Shown here: positions 6,341 to 15,478 of the stretch, one piece after another
Layout of the letters: every line of letters begins with the position of its first letter
Numbering within the stretch: the stretch's first letter is position 1
Source: an uncultured Bacillota bacterium
GTDB taxonomy: Bacteria; Bacillota_I; Bacilli_A; Izemoplasmatales; UBA1188
Direction: 5' to 3'
NCBI GenBank assembly: GCA_937907585.1
Contig: CALCVH010000141.1
Span: forward strand, 1-27,623
Length of the DNA: 27,623 bases
Translations under genes and position numbers: made by a program
The notes under the pieces: generated by a model
Seen by the model: the letters and a program-made list of their open reading frames with translations, nothing else
Databases searched by the model: none
What the model was told of the DNA's origin: nothing

Positions 6341-8455
6341 ATGGATAATGAAGAATTTGATTATAGTAAAGATGATAAAATCCTTGAAAAGTTCGGTAGA
6401 GATGTAGTAAAAGACGCTAGAGATGGAAAGATTGATCCTGTTATAGGTAGAGATGATGAAATAAGAAGAATCATTGAAATCTTAGCGAGAAAAACTAAAA
6501 ATAACGTCATTTTAATTGGTGAACCAGGTGTTGGTAAAACCGCTATTATAGAAGGCTTAGCTCAAAGAATTGTAAGAGAAGATGTACCATCTACTTTAAA
6601 AAATAAAACTATTTATGAACTCGATATGGGTGCACTTGTTGCGGGTGCTAAGTATAGAGGCGAATTTGAAGAAAGATTAAAAGCTGTTTTAAAAAAGATT
6701 AAAGATTCAGATGGAAAAATTATTCTATTTATAGATGAAATACATTTGATTGTTGGTGCTGGTAAGACTGATGGAGCGCTAGATGCTGGAAACATGCTTA
6801 AACCAATGCTTGCGCGTGGTGAAATAGACTGTATTGGCGCAACTACTTTAAATGAGTATAGATTATATATAGAAAAAGATAGAGCGTTAGAACGTCGTTT
6901 CCAACAGGTTTTAGTTAAAGAACCAACAGTAGAAGATACAATATCTATTTTAAGAGGATTAAAGGATAGATTTGAATCTCATCATGGTGTTAAGATAACT
7001 GATAGCGCAATCGTTGCGGCCGCAACTTTATCTAATAGATATTTAACTGAAAGATTCTTACCTGATAAAGCGATTGATTTAATTGATGAAGCTTGCGCTT
7101 CTATTAGAGTTGAACTCGCATCTATGCCTACTGAATTAGATGAAGTTATAAGAAAGAAAACTCAACTTGAAATAGAAAGAATCGCTTTAGAGAAAGAATC
7201 TGATATAAACAGTAAAGAAAGATTAAATAAAATCAAAGAAGAGTTATTAGAATTATCTAATAAAGAAAAAGAATATCAAAAAGAATGGAATGAAGAAAAG
7301 AATCTAATTGAAAAAGGCAATTCTATCAAGAAGACTATTGAAAAATTAAAATATGATCTTGATAACGCTTTTAATAATAATGATTATAAACTCGCATCCA
7401 AAATTAAATACCAAGATATTCCTAAATATGAAGCTGAATTAAGAGATTTAGAAAATCAAACCAAGAACAACAACTTATTAAATGAAGTTGTGACAGAAGA
7501 TATGATTGCGAAAATTATATCTAAATCAACGAATATCCCTATCTCTAAAATAATGAAAGGCGAAAAGGAAAAGATACTTGGTTTATTCGATACATTAAAG
7601 AAAAGAGTAATAGGCCAAGATCAAGCTATTGAACTTGTTAGCGATGCGATAATCAGACAAAGAGCTGGTATCCAGGATAATAATAGACCAATTGGTTCAT
7701 TCTTATTCTTAGGCCCAACTGGCGTTGGTAAAACTGAAGTCGCTAAATCGTTAGCGGAAGCTTTGTTTGATTCTGAATCCCATATAATTAGATTAGATAT
7801 GAGTGAATATATGGAGAAGTTCAGTGTCTCTAGATTGATAGGAGCTCCTCCAGGATATGTTGGATATGAAGAAGGTGGACAATTAACTGAAAAGGTTAGA
7901 AAGAATCCTTATTCTATAGTGTTATTTGATGAAATAGAAAAAGCACATACAGATGTATTCAATATTCTTCTTCAAATACTTGATGATGGAAGATTGACCG
8001 ATTCACAAGGTAGATTAATAGACTTTAAGAATACAATAATAATTATGACATCTAATTTAGGTGGAGAATTATTACTTGAAGGTGGAAAAGATAAAGAAGC
8101 TAAAGTAGATTCTATTTTAAAATCTACATTTAGACCTGAATTCTTAAACAGAATCGATGAAATTATCTATTTTAATCCACTTGATAAGATGACACAAAGA
8201 AAGATTGTAGATAAATTATTATCTAACTTGAATCAAAGATTAAAAGAAGAATATGTATCACTAGACTTTACTGATAGATTAAAAGATTGGATTCTAGATA
8301 AATCATATACTAAAGAATATGGTGCTAGACCAGTTAAGAGATTTATTCAAAAAGAGATAGAAACATATATAGCGAAAGCTATGATTAAAGGAATAATTAA
8401 TACAAATAAAAAATATCAACTAGATGTTGAAATGGATAATATAATTTTGAGGTAA
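6341..8455 (+). CDS. clpB: ATP-dependent disaggregase ClpB lacking the N-domain
   Basis: A 704-residue Hsp100 chaperone that threads aggregated proteins through a hexameric ring with DnaK/DnaJ. The first AAA+ module has Walker A GEPGVGKT (60-67) and Walker B LFIDE. A ClpB-type coiled-coil middle domain of about 110 residues follows (about 265-375). The second module has Walker A GPTGVGKT (458-465) and pore loop GYVGY. The IGF/IGL loop that docks ClpP is absent, supporting disaggregase over protease partner. Full ClpB is about 860 residues; here the N-terminal domain of about 150 residues is missing, because translation begins a few residues before the LEKFGRDV linker. A strong RBS and promoter fix this start. 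CIRCE-controlled and followed by htpG after two bases. Confidence 0.92.
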   Translation: MDNEEFDYSKDDKILEKFGRDVVKDARDGKIDPVIGRDDEIRRIIEILARKTKNNVILIGEPGVGKTAIIEGLAQRIVREDVPSTLKNKTIYELDMGALVAGAKYRGEFEERLKAVLKKIKDSDGKIILFIDEIHLIVGAGKTDGALDAGNMLKPMLARGEIDCIGATTLNEYRLYIEKDRALERRFQQVLVKEPTVEDTISILRGLKDRFESHHGVKITDSAIVAAATLSNRYLTERFLPDKAIDLIDEACASIRVELASMPTELDEVIRKKTQLEIERIALEKESDINSKERLNKIKEELLELSNKEKEYQKEWNEEKNLIEKGNSIKKTIEKLKYDLDNAFNNNDYKLASKIKYQDIPKYEAELRDLENQTKNNNLLNEVVTEDMIAKIISKSTNIPISKIMKGEKEKILGLFDTLKKRVIGQDQAIELVSDAIIRQRAGIQDNNRPIGSFLFLGPTGVGKTEVAKSLAEALFDSESHIIRLDMSEYMEKFSVSRLIGAPPGYVGYEEGGQLTEKVRKNPYSIVLFDEIEKAHTDVFNILLQILDDGRLTDSQGRLIDFKNTIIIMTSNLGGELLLEGGKDKEAKVDSILKSTFRPEFLNRIDEIIYFNPLDKMTQRKIVDKLLSNLNQRLKEEYVSLDFTDRLKDWILDKSYTKEYGARPVKRFIQKEIETYIAKAMIKGIINTNKKYQLDVEMDNIILR

Positions 8456-8457
8456 AT

Positions 8458-10380
8458 ATGAGCGAAGTAAAGAAATTTAAAACCGAATCTAAAAGATTAT
8501 TAGATTTAATGATCAATTCTATTTATACGAATAAGGAAATATTTATTCGTGAATTGATATCAAACGCATCAGATGCGATTGATAAATATCACTATCTATC
8601 TTTAACTGATGATAAACTTCCAGCTAAGAATGATTATGAAATCAATTTATCATTTGATAAAGATAAAAAGACTATCACTATTAAAGATAATGGTATTGGT
8701 ATGACTCATGATGAATTAATATCATCACTTGGAACTATCGCAAAATCTGGTTCTTTAGAATTTATGGAAAAGATTAAAGAACTATCAAAAGATGGCGAAA
8801 ATAAGATTGATAACCCTGAAATCATTGGTCAATTTGGTGTAGGATTCTATAGCGCATTTATGGTTGCGTCTAAGGTTGAAGTTAGAACTAGATCATTATA
8901 TGATGATAAAGGATATTTATTTGTATCTAAAGGTGAAGATACATATTCAATAGATGAATGCGATAAAGATGATAGTGGTACTGAAATTACTCTTTATTTA
9001 AGAGAAAATACAGAAGAATATCAATACGATCATTTCTTATCTGAATGGACTTTAAAGGACTTAGTTAAGAAATATTCAGATTATGTAAGATATCCTATAA
9101 AGATGTTATGTCATAAATCTGAACTTAAAGAAGGTTCTAAAGATGAATATGAAGAAAAAGAAGTTGTTGAAACTTTAAACGCTATGACTCCACTTTGGAG
9201 AAAGAATAAAAATGAAGTTACTGATGAAGAATATAATAAATTCTATAAAGAAAAATATTATGACTTTGAAGATCCTTTGACTCATATTGTATTAAATGTT
9301 GAAGGAAAGATTAATTATACTGCATTATTATTCTTACCAAAGAATCCACCATATAATCTATATTCTGAAAAATATGAAAAGGGATTACAACTTTATTCTA
9401 AAGGTGTATTCATTATGGATAAGTGCAAAGAACTTCTTCCAGATTATTTAAGATTCGTCAAAGGATTAGTTGATTCTAGCGATCTATCTTTAAATATATC
9501 TCGTGAAATACTCCAAAAGAGTAAAGAACTACAAGATATCGCAACTAACGTTGAAAAGAAGATTGTTCAGAACTTAAAGAATATGATGACTAATGAATTT
9601 GATAAATATGTCGAATTCTTTAAGAACTTTGGAATCAATTTAAAATTCGGTATTTATGATGACTATGGAATGAAGAAAGATTTACTTCAAGATTTAATTA
9701 TCTATAATACTGTAAACGAAGAAAAGATGGTATCTCTTGCTGAGTATGTAAAGAATATGAAGGAAGGACAAGAAAACATTTATTATGCATCAGCTAAGAA
9801 TAAAGAAGAAGTTCTCGCTATGCCTCAAATGGATCTTGTTAAAAAGAAAGGTTATGATGTATTGATTCTATCTGATAATGTTGATGAATTCGTTTTGAAA
9901 GTATTAGATGAATATGATAAGCATAAATTCAAATCTATAAATCAAGGTGATTTAGATCTTCTTGATAAAGATGAAGAAAAGAGAATAGATAAGATTCAAA
10001 AGGACAATAAGTCTTTACTTGATGCGATAAAATCATCGTTAAATGGAAAGGTTGATGATGTAATAGTATCAAAGAGATTAACTGATTCTGCAGTATGTTT
10101 AGTATCTGGTGATGGATTATCTTTTGAAATGGAAAAAGTAATTAAATCTATGCCAGATGGAGATACTAAAGATGTAAAAGCTAATCGTATTCTTGAAATA
10201 AATTCAAATCACGAAATCTTTAAGCTTTTAGAAGATGTATATTCTAAAGAACCTGATACAATTTCTGATATAGCTGATCTATTATATAACCAAGCACTTT
10301 TAATCGAAGGATTCAGCATTGATAACCCAGTTGAATTCAGCGAGAAGATGTGCAAATTAATGATAAAAGCTCATAAATAA
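8458..10380 (+). CDS. htpG: Molecular chaperone HtpG (Hsp90)
   Basis: A 640-residue Hsp90 homologue, a dimeric ATP-dependent cytosolic chaperone. The N-terminal GHKL ATPase domain shows IRELISNASDAIDK (binding Asn/Asp), DNGIGMTHDEL and GQFGVGFYSAFMVA. The middle domain carries NISREILQ with the conserved arginine, and the C-terminal dimerisation domain is complete. Length is normal for bacterial HtpG. The ATG is two bases after the clpB stop; the site (TGAGG) lies inside the end of clpB, so the two are co-translated from the CIRCE promoter. Placing htpG under CIRCE is notable because in Bacillus subtilis it is controlled outside the HrcA regulon. Confidence 0.95.
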   Translation: MSEVKKFKTESKRLLDLMINSIYTNKEIFIRELISNASDAIDKYHYLSLTDDKLPAKNDYEINLSFDKDKKTITIKDNGIGMTHDELISSLGTIAKSGSLEFMEKIKELSKDGENKIDNPEIIGQFGVGFYSAFMVASKVEVRTRSLYDDKGYLFVSKGEDTYSIDECDKDDSGTEITLYLRENTEEYQYDHFLSEWTLKDLVKKYSDYVRYPIKMLCHKSELKEGSKDEYEEKEVVETLNAMTPLWRKNKNEVTDEEYNKFYKEKYYDFEDPLTHIVLNVEGKINYTALLFLPKNPPYNLYSEKYEKGLQLYSKGVFIMDKCKELLPDYLRFVKGLVDSSDLSLNISREILQKSKELQDIATNVEKKIVQNLKNMMTNEFDKYVEFFKNFGINLKFGIYDDYGMKKDLLQDLIIYNTVNEEKMVSLAEYVKNMKEGQENIYYASAKNKEEVLAMPQMDLVKKKGYDVLILSDNVDEFVLKVLDEYDKHKFKSINQGDLDLLDKDEEKRIDKIQKDNKSLLDAIKSSLNGKVDDVIVSKRLTDSAVCLVSGDGLSFEMEKVIKSMPDGDTKDVKANRILEINSNHEIFKLLEDVYSKEPDTISDIADLLYNQALLIEGFSIDNPVEFSEKMCKLMIKAHK

Positions 10381-10389
10381 TAAATAATT

Positions 10390-10426
10390 ACCTGTAGGAT
10401 TTTATATTCTATGGGTTTTATTTATT
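10390..10426 (+). terminator. Rho-independent terminator of clpB-htpG
   Basis: ACCTGTAG (10390-10397) pairs with CTATGGGT (10409-10416) over eight positions, two of them G-U, around an 11-base loop. A T-rich tail (TTTATTTATT) follows. It begins ten bases after the htpG stop. Confidence 0.55.
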
Positions 10427-10486
10427 AAGATTTTATGAACTTTATAAGTATTATCAATAAAATAAAGAAATAGTCATTTCTATATC

Positions 10487-10515
10487 TTGAAAAAATAGTA
10501 TTAAAAATATAAAAT
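10487..10515 (+). promoter_or_regulatory. Promoter of the nucleoside transporter operon
   Basis: TTGAAA at 10487-10492 and TAAAAT at 10510-10515 are separated by 17 bases. The remaining leader to the RBS GGAGG (10563-10567) is AT-rich. I see no convincing purine riboswitch. The gap from GGAGG to ATG (13 bases) is rather long. Confidence 0.5.
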
Positions 10516-10580
10516 TTAAGAGACGGAGAAATCCAAAAATATTTCATAAAAATTAATTAATTGGAGGATGTTTTTATTTT

Positions 10581-11690
10581 ATGAAAAAATTTGCATTAAT
10601 CGCATCTGTATTGTTGTGCGTTTTAAGCTTTGCATTTTTAGCTGGTTGTAAGGAAAAGACTGAAACTAGCAAAAAAACAACTGAACTCGCCGTTGTTACT
10701 GACGTAGGTCAATTGATGGATGGTGGTTTTAACCAAGGTACTTATGAAGGCGTTAAAACTTACGCTGAAGCCAATGGTAAAACTTATGGTTATTATCAAC
10801 CTGAAAATGGTAGTGACGCAAATGATAACGACCGTATTGCCGCTATGGAATTAGCTATCGAAAATGGTGCGAAAGTTATAGTCGCTCCTGGATTCTTACA
10901 AGCCGCTGCGATGACTACAGTAGCTACAGCTCATCCTGATGTTAAGTTCGTATTTGTTGATGGTTGGAGTCTTGGTTTATCAAATGTTACTGCAATTTCT
11001 TATAAAGAAGAAGAATCTGGCTTCTTAGCTGGTTATGCTGCAGTAATGGATGGATATTCTAAATTAGCTGGTGTATTTGGTGGTGGTGGAGCAAACCCTG
11101 CATGCAATAGATTCTGTTTCGGTTATATGCAAGGTGCAAATGCTGCTGCATTATCAAAAGGAACTACTGTTGATATGAAAGTTTCATTCTTATATGGTGA
11201 AAACTTTACAGCTTCACCAGAATTACAAGCAATGGTAGCTCAATGGTATGCATCAGATACTGAAGTAGTATTCTCATGTGGTGGATCTATGGTTAACTCA
11301 GTAATTTCCGCTGCTAATGAAGCTCAAACAGGAAGAATTATCGGTGTTGATACTGACCAATATAGCTTATCTGAAAGAGTTATCACATCAGCTGTTAAAG
11401 GTTTAGCTGCATCAGTAGAACTAGTATTAAGTGAATACTATGCAGGTGAATGGGATTCTAAACTCGCTGATAAAACTTCAAATTTAGGTGCAGCAGAAGA
11501 TGCAACAGGACTACCTACTGCTGATCATTCTTGGAGATTCAACACTTTCACAAAAGAACAATATACAACATTATTCAATCAAATTAAAAATGGTAATTTA
11601 ACTATTAATAATACTACTCCAGCAAATTCAGCTGAATGGACTGCTGCCGGATTATTATTAACTAATATCAATTTCCAATTAGTAGAATAA
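10581..11690 (+). CDS. BMP/PnrA-family nucleoside-binding lipoprotein
   Basis: A 369-residue substrate-binding lipoprotein of the BMP (Med/PnrA, YufN) family, which captures purine nucleosides for an ABC importer. The signal peptide ends at the lipobox LAGC, so Cys23 is the likely lipidated residue. The mature part has two lobes with family blocks LAVVTDVGQLMDGGFNQGT, VIVAPGFLQ, PDVKFVFVDG and VFSCGGSM. GC and alanine content are visibly higher than in its neighbours, as is common in abundant lipoproteins. It heads an operon with the ATPase and two permeases, the same order as yufNOPQ (nupNOPQ) in Bacillus. The ligand itself is inferred from that context. Confidence 0.9.
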   Translation: MKKFALIASVLLCVLSFAFLAGCKEKTETSKKTTELAVVTDVGQLMDGGFNQGTYEGVKTYAEANGKTYGYYQPENGSDANDNDRIAAMELAIENGAKVIVAPGFLQAAAMTTVATAHPDVKFVFVDGWSLGLSNVTAISYKEEESGFLAGYAAVMDGYSKLAGVFGGGGANPACNRFCFGYMQGANAAALSKGTTVDMKVSFLYGENFTASPELQAMVAQWYASDTEVVFSCGGSMVNSVISAANEAQTGRIIGVDTDQYSLSERVITSAVKGLAASVELVLSEYYAGEWDSKLADKTSNLGAAEDATGLPTADHSWRFNTFTKEQYTTLFNQIKNGNLTINNTTPANSAEWTAAGLLLTNINFQLVE

Positions 11691-11717
11691 TTATTATAAA
11701 ATCAATTACTTTTAAAA

Positions 11718-11743
11718 AAGGAGATGCCTTATAGGCAAAAGTG
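11718..11743 (+). promoter_or_regulatory. Shine-Dalgarno, 11-nt hairpin, GTG start
   Basis: AAGGAG at 11718-11723 is 17 bases from the GTG at 11741, too far for normal initiation. Between them GCCT (11726-11729) pairs with AGGC (11733-11736) around a three-base loop. Folding this leaves an effective gap of about six bases to GTG and twelve to the ATG at 11747. Confidence 0.5.
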
Positions 11744-13312
11744 GTTATGGCTACAGATAATTATATTATTGAAATGCGAAACATCACTAAAGAATTTCCT
11801 GGCATAAAAGCGAATGATAACATTACATTACAACTTAAGAAGGGCGAGATTCTCGCCCTTCTTGGTGAAAATGGGGCAGGTAAATCTACCTTAATGAGTG
11901 TTCTTTTCGGTTTATATCAGCCAGATTCTGGCCACATTTTTAAAGATGGAAATGAGGTTATAATTAAAGATCCTAATGACGCTACAGCTTTAGGTATAGG
12001 TATGGTACATCAACACTTTAGATTAGTTGAGTGTTTTACTGTGCTCGATAATATTATTTTAGGTGCTGAAGATACTAAAATAGGATTTGTACAAAAGAGG
12101 AAAGCGAGAGTTAAGGTACAAACTTTAATGGATCGATATGGACTTCATGTTGATTTAGATAAAAATGTTGAAGATATCACTGTTGGTATGCAACAGAGAA
12201 CAGAAATCTTAAAAATGCTTTATAGAAACAATGATATTCTTATCTTTGATGAGCCAACCGCTGTTTTAACTCCACAAGAAATCGATGAGCTTATGATAGT
12301 AATGAAGAATTTATCTAAAGAAGGTAAATCAATTCTATTCATTTCCCATAAGTTAAATGAAATAATGTCTGTAGCTGATAGAGTTACAGTTTTAAGAAAA
12401 GGTAGATTAGTTGGTACAGTTAATAAAAATGAAACTACTATTGAAGAATTATCTACTATGATGGTTGGTAGACCAGTTCAATTAAAAATAGAAAAAGAAG
12501 ATGCTAAACCTACTGATACTATACTTGAAATAAAACATCTTACAGTTAAAAATAAAGATAGAAGACACACTAAAGAACTAGTAAAAGATGTTAATATTAC
12601 TGTTAGAGCTGGTGAGATTGTTTGTATAGCTGGAATTGATGGAAATGGTCAAACAGAATTTGTACAAGCTTTAACAGGATTAATTACACCTTCTTCTGGA
12701 AAAATAATATTCAAAGGAGAAGATGTTACACATAAATCAATCAGATACCGTAATTCTAACGGTTTTGCTCATATCCCTGAAGATAGACACAAACATGGAT
12801 TAATTCTAGACTTCAGGTTAGATTATAACGAAGTACTTCAAACTTACTTCGAACCTGAATTTGTAAATCATGGATTCATGAAATTTAAAGAGATTAAAAA
12901 TTATTCTGATAAACTGATAGAAAAGTATGATGTAAGAAGCGGACAAGGAAGCGCTACCATCGTTAGAAGTATGTCAGGTGGAAACCAACAAAAAGCAATT
13001 GTAGGTAGAGAAATAGAAAGAAAACACGAGCTTTTAATTGCGGTTCAACCTACAAGAGGTCTTGACGTTGGCGCTATTGAGTTTATTCATAAACAAATGG
13101 TTGAAAAAAGAGATAATAAAGACGCTATTTTATTAGTATCTCTAGAACTCGATGAAGTAATGAATCTTTCAGATAGAATATATGTTATGTACGAAGGAGA
13201 AATAGTTGCAGAAGTTAATCCAAAAGAAACAACTATTCAAGAATTAGGCTTGTACATGGCAGGAGCAAAAAGAAACATAGGAGGTTATGCAAATGAAGAA
13301 TCCAATTCTTAA
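11741..13312 (+). CDS. Nucleoside ABC transporter ATP-binding protein (two NBDs)
   Basis: A 523-residue duplicated ATPase of the sugar/nucleoside (RbsA/YufO) type, powering uptake through the two permeases that follow. The first domain has Walker A GENGAGKST, a VGMQQR signature and Walker B ILIFDEPT. The second has the degenerate Walker A GIDGNGQTE, signature SGGNQQK and AVQPTRGLD, as is normal in this class where the second site is often altered. I keep GTG at 11741 as start because a hairpin between the ribosome-binding site and the start shortens the distance best to it; ATG at 11747 would remove only two residues. It ends 20 bases inside the next gene. Confidence 0.92.
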   Translation: MVMATDNYIIEMRNITKEFPGIKANDNITLQLKKGEILALLGENGAGKSTLMSVLFGLYQPDSGHIFKDGNEVIIKDPNDATALGIGMVHQHFRLVECFTVLDNIILGAEDTKIGFVQKRKARVKVQTLMDRYGLHVDLDKNVEDITVGMQQRTEILKMLYRNNDILIFDEPTAVLTPQEIDELMIVMKNLSKEGKSILFISHKLNEIMSVADRVTVLRKGRLVGTVNKNETTIEELSTMMVGRPVQLKIEKEDAKPTDTILEIKHLTVKNKDRRHTKELVKDVNITVRAGEIVCIAGIDGNGQTEFVQALTGLITPSSGKIIFKGEDVTHKSIRYRNSNGFAHIPEDRHKHGLILDFRLDYNEVLQTYFEPEFVNHGFMKFKEIKNYSDKLIEKYDVRSGQGSATIVRSMSGGNQQKAIVGREIERKHELLIAVQPTRGLDVGAIEFIHKQMVEKRDNKDAILLVSLELDEVMNLSDRIYVMYEGEIVAEVNPKETTIQELGLYMAGAKRNIGGYANEESNS

Positions 13313-14513
13313 ACAAATTCTTGCGTCTATCCTATGTATAATTGCTGGATTTATCGTTGGATTAATTGTAATGTTATTTATTACATTAATAAATGATAAA
13401 TTATCATTTTCAAATTTTACAGATGGAATAAAATACCTATTTATGGGACCTTTTTCATCTAATTCACAAATAACAGTTAAAAGAAATCTAGGAAATATGA
13501 TTTTTTATACTGTTCCATTAATAATGACAGGTTTATCTGTTGCGATAGCGTATAAGACTGGCTTATTTAATATTGGAGCACCTGGACAATTCTTGATGGG
13601 AACATTAGGTTCATTAATGGTTGCGCTGCATATTGATTGTTCAGAAAATAGAACAGCTGGTATATTTGTATGGATGTTAGCTATTTTAGTTGGCGTTGTT
13701 TTAGGCTCATTATGGGGCGCTATACCTGGAATATTTAAGTCTATATTTAATATAAATGAAGTTGTTGTATGCATCATGACTAACTGGATAGCGGCCAATA
13801 TTGTTACTTGGGTATTCTCTAAACAAACATCTATAATAAATATTCCTGAAGGTAAAAGCGCATATCTTATGAAAACATCTAAATTTGGAACATTCACTCC
13901 TACATTAGGCTTAGAGAAAATACTTCCAAATTCATATATTGATATGAGCATTATTATAGTTGTTATCGTTTCTATAATTTTATTTATAGTAATGTCTAAA
14001 ACTAAATTTGGTTTTGAATTAAAAGCGTGTGGCGCTAATAAAAATGCAGCAAAATATGCAGGTATGAATGAGAAAAAGAATATTATTCTATCGATGGTTA
14101 TATCAGGCGGACTTGCGGCGCTCGGTGGATGTCTATATTATTTAAATTCAGGAATTGAATTACAATATAGCAGCATATACGCTAAATTACCTGATTATGG
14201 TTTTAATGGAATCCCTGCAGCATTGCTTGCGAACTGCGATCCTATTGGAGTGATATTCAGTTCAACATTCTTGCGATATATATCCGCATCTGGTTCAAGA
14301 TTGCAGCTAGCTGGATTTAACGCATATATAGCATCAATCATTTCATCAGTTATTATTTATTTTGCAGGTTTTTCTAGATTATTTTTAATGTTGTTATCAG
14401 CCAAAAAGAAAAAGATAGAAGAAAAGAAAATAATTATAAATAACGATTTAGATAATGTCTCTAAAATGGAAGAAGAAACAAATGAAACAATAAATAAGGA
14501 GGATTCTGAATAA
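13293..14513 (+). CDS. Nucleoside ABC transporter permease (YufP-like)
   Basis: A 406-residue inner-membrane permease of the BPD_transp_2 (LivH/RbsC) family with about eight to ten hydrophobic segments. Family marks include KTGLFNIGAPGQFLMG after the first helices and the LKACGANKNAAKYAGMN block that contacts the ATPase. I place the start at ATG 13293, eight bases after AGGAGG (13279-13284); the ATG at 13287 is only two bases from that site. It overlaps the ATPase gene by 20 bases and its stop overlaps the next ATG by one base (TAATG). The C-terminal 45 residues are charged and cytoplasmic. Confidence 0.9.
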   Translation: MKNPILKQILASILCIIAGFIVGLIVMLFITLINDKLSFSNFTDGIKYLFMGPFSSNSQITVKRNLGNMIFYTVPLIMTGLSVAIAYKTGLFNIGAPGQFLMGTLGSLMVALHIDCSENRTAGIFVWMLAILVGVVLGSLWGAIPGIFKSIFNINEVVVCIMTNWIAANIVTWVFSKQTSIINIPEGKSAYLMKTSKFGTFTPTLGLEKILPNSYIDMSIIIVVIVSIILFIVMSKTKFGFELKACGANKNAAKYAGMNEKKNIILSMVISGGLAALGGCLYYLNSGIELQYSSIYAKLPDYGFNGIPAALLANCDPIGVIFSSTFLRYISASGSRLQLAGFNAYIASIISSVIIYFAGFSRLFLMLLSAKKKKIEEKKIIINNDLDNVSKMEEETNETINKEDSE

Positions 14514-15478
14514 TGGAAAACTTTATTCTTGTTCTCCAAAAAACTTTAATTTACGCAATGCCACTACTTATTGTTGCGTTGGGCGGAGTATTCGCTGAAA
14601 GAAGTGGAGTAATCAATTTAGCATTAGAAGGACAAATGATATTTGGTGCTTTTATGGGTGCTATCTTTGTATATATCCTTCAAAAGAATAATATCTGGCT
14701 AGATCATTCTCAATTAACATTTATTTTCGCAATGTTTGTTGCCGCATCTAGCGGCGCTATATATTCTCTTCTCTTATCATTTTCTGCTATTAAACTAAGA
14801 GCGGATCAAACAATCGGAGGTACAGCGCTCAACATGCTTGCTCCTGCAATTGTAAACACTTTTGGCCTAGTATTTTTCTTACAAGAAAAAGTAAACATGC
14901 CATATACATTTAAAGGATATGCAATAATAAATTCGAATTTACCCGGATTTTTAAGAATATTCTTTGATAAGGCATATTTATCTACATTCATAATTATTTT
15001 AGTATTTACTTTATTATCTATATGGTTATATAAATCAAAAACAGGAACTCATTTAAGAGCGTGTGGCGAACATCCACAAGCTGCGGATTCAGTTGGTATA
15101 AACGTTCATAAAATGCGTTATTTAGGAACTACTATATCAGGCGCTTTAGCAGGCCTTGGTGGATATGCATATATCGCAACTGTAGCGAATGGCTCTGCAG
15201 AAGCAACTATAGGTGGCATGGGCTTCTTAGCTTTAGCGATTATGATATTTGGTAACTGGAATCCTCTAGGAATTGTTTTAGGCGCATTAATGTTTGGATT
15301 CTTAAAATGTATCGCAGCTATATCATCATCACTTCCAATATTATCAAATATTGGCTTACCTTCATATTTTTACAATATAATTCCGTTTGTAGTAGTACTG
15401 ATTGTATTAGTAATATTTAGAAAGAAATCAGGATGTCCTAAAGCTGAAGGCATCCCATATGATAAAGGACAACGATAA
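14513..15478 (+). CDS. Nucleoside ABC transporter permease (YufQ-like)
   Basis: A 321-residue permease, partner of the preceding one in the heterodimeric channel. It shows VFAERSGVINLALEGQMIFGAFMGA near the N-terminus and HLRACGEHPQAADSVGIN in the cytoplasmic loop, the same pattern as YufQ and related BPD_transp_2 proteins. There are about eight membrane helices. An AAGGAGG site is 12 bases upstream inside the previous gene. It overlaps both neighbours by one base, so the chain 13293-16137 is translationally coupled. Confidence 0.92.
   Translation: MENFILVLQKTLIYAMPLLIVALGGVFAERSGVINLALEGQMIFGAFMGAIFVYILQKNNIWLDHSQLTFIFAMFVAASSGAIYSLLLSFSAIKLRADQTIGGTALNMLAPAIVNTFGLVFFLQEKVNMPYTFKGYAIINSNLPGFLRIFFDKAYLSTFIIILVFTLLSIWLYKSKTGTHLRACGEHPQAADSVGINVHKMRYLGTTISGALAGLGGYAYIATVANGSAEATIGGMGFLALAIMIFGNWNPLGIVLGALMFGFLKCIAAISSSLPILSNIGLPSYFYNIIPFVVVLIVLVIFRKKSGCPKAEGIPYDKGQR

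Noticed and set aside
10381..10580. Purine riboswitch before the nucleoside transporter operon
   Set aside because: No conserved three-helix purine aptamer elements could be seen; only a terminator for htpG and a plain promoter.
11724..11743. ATG at 11724 as a start of a leader peptide or of the ATPase
   Set aside because: It directly abuts the Shine-Dalgarno and is out of frame with the ATPase.
13505..13951. Antisense open frame of 148 codons opposite the YufP-like permease
   Set aside because: It lies fully opposite a clear gene, has no ribosome-binding site and no recognisable protein features.
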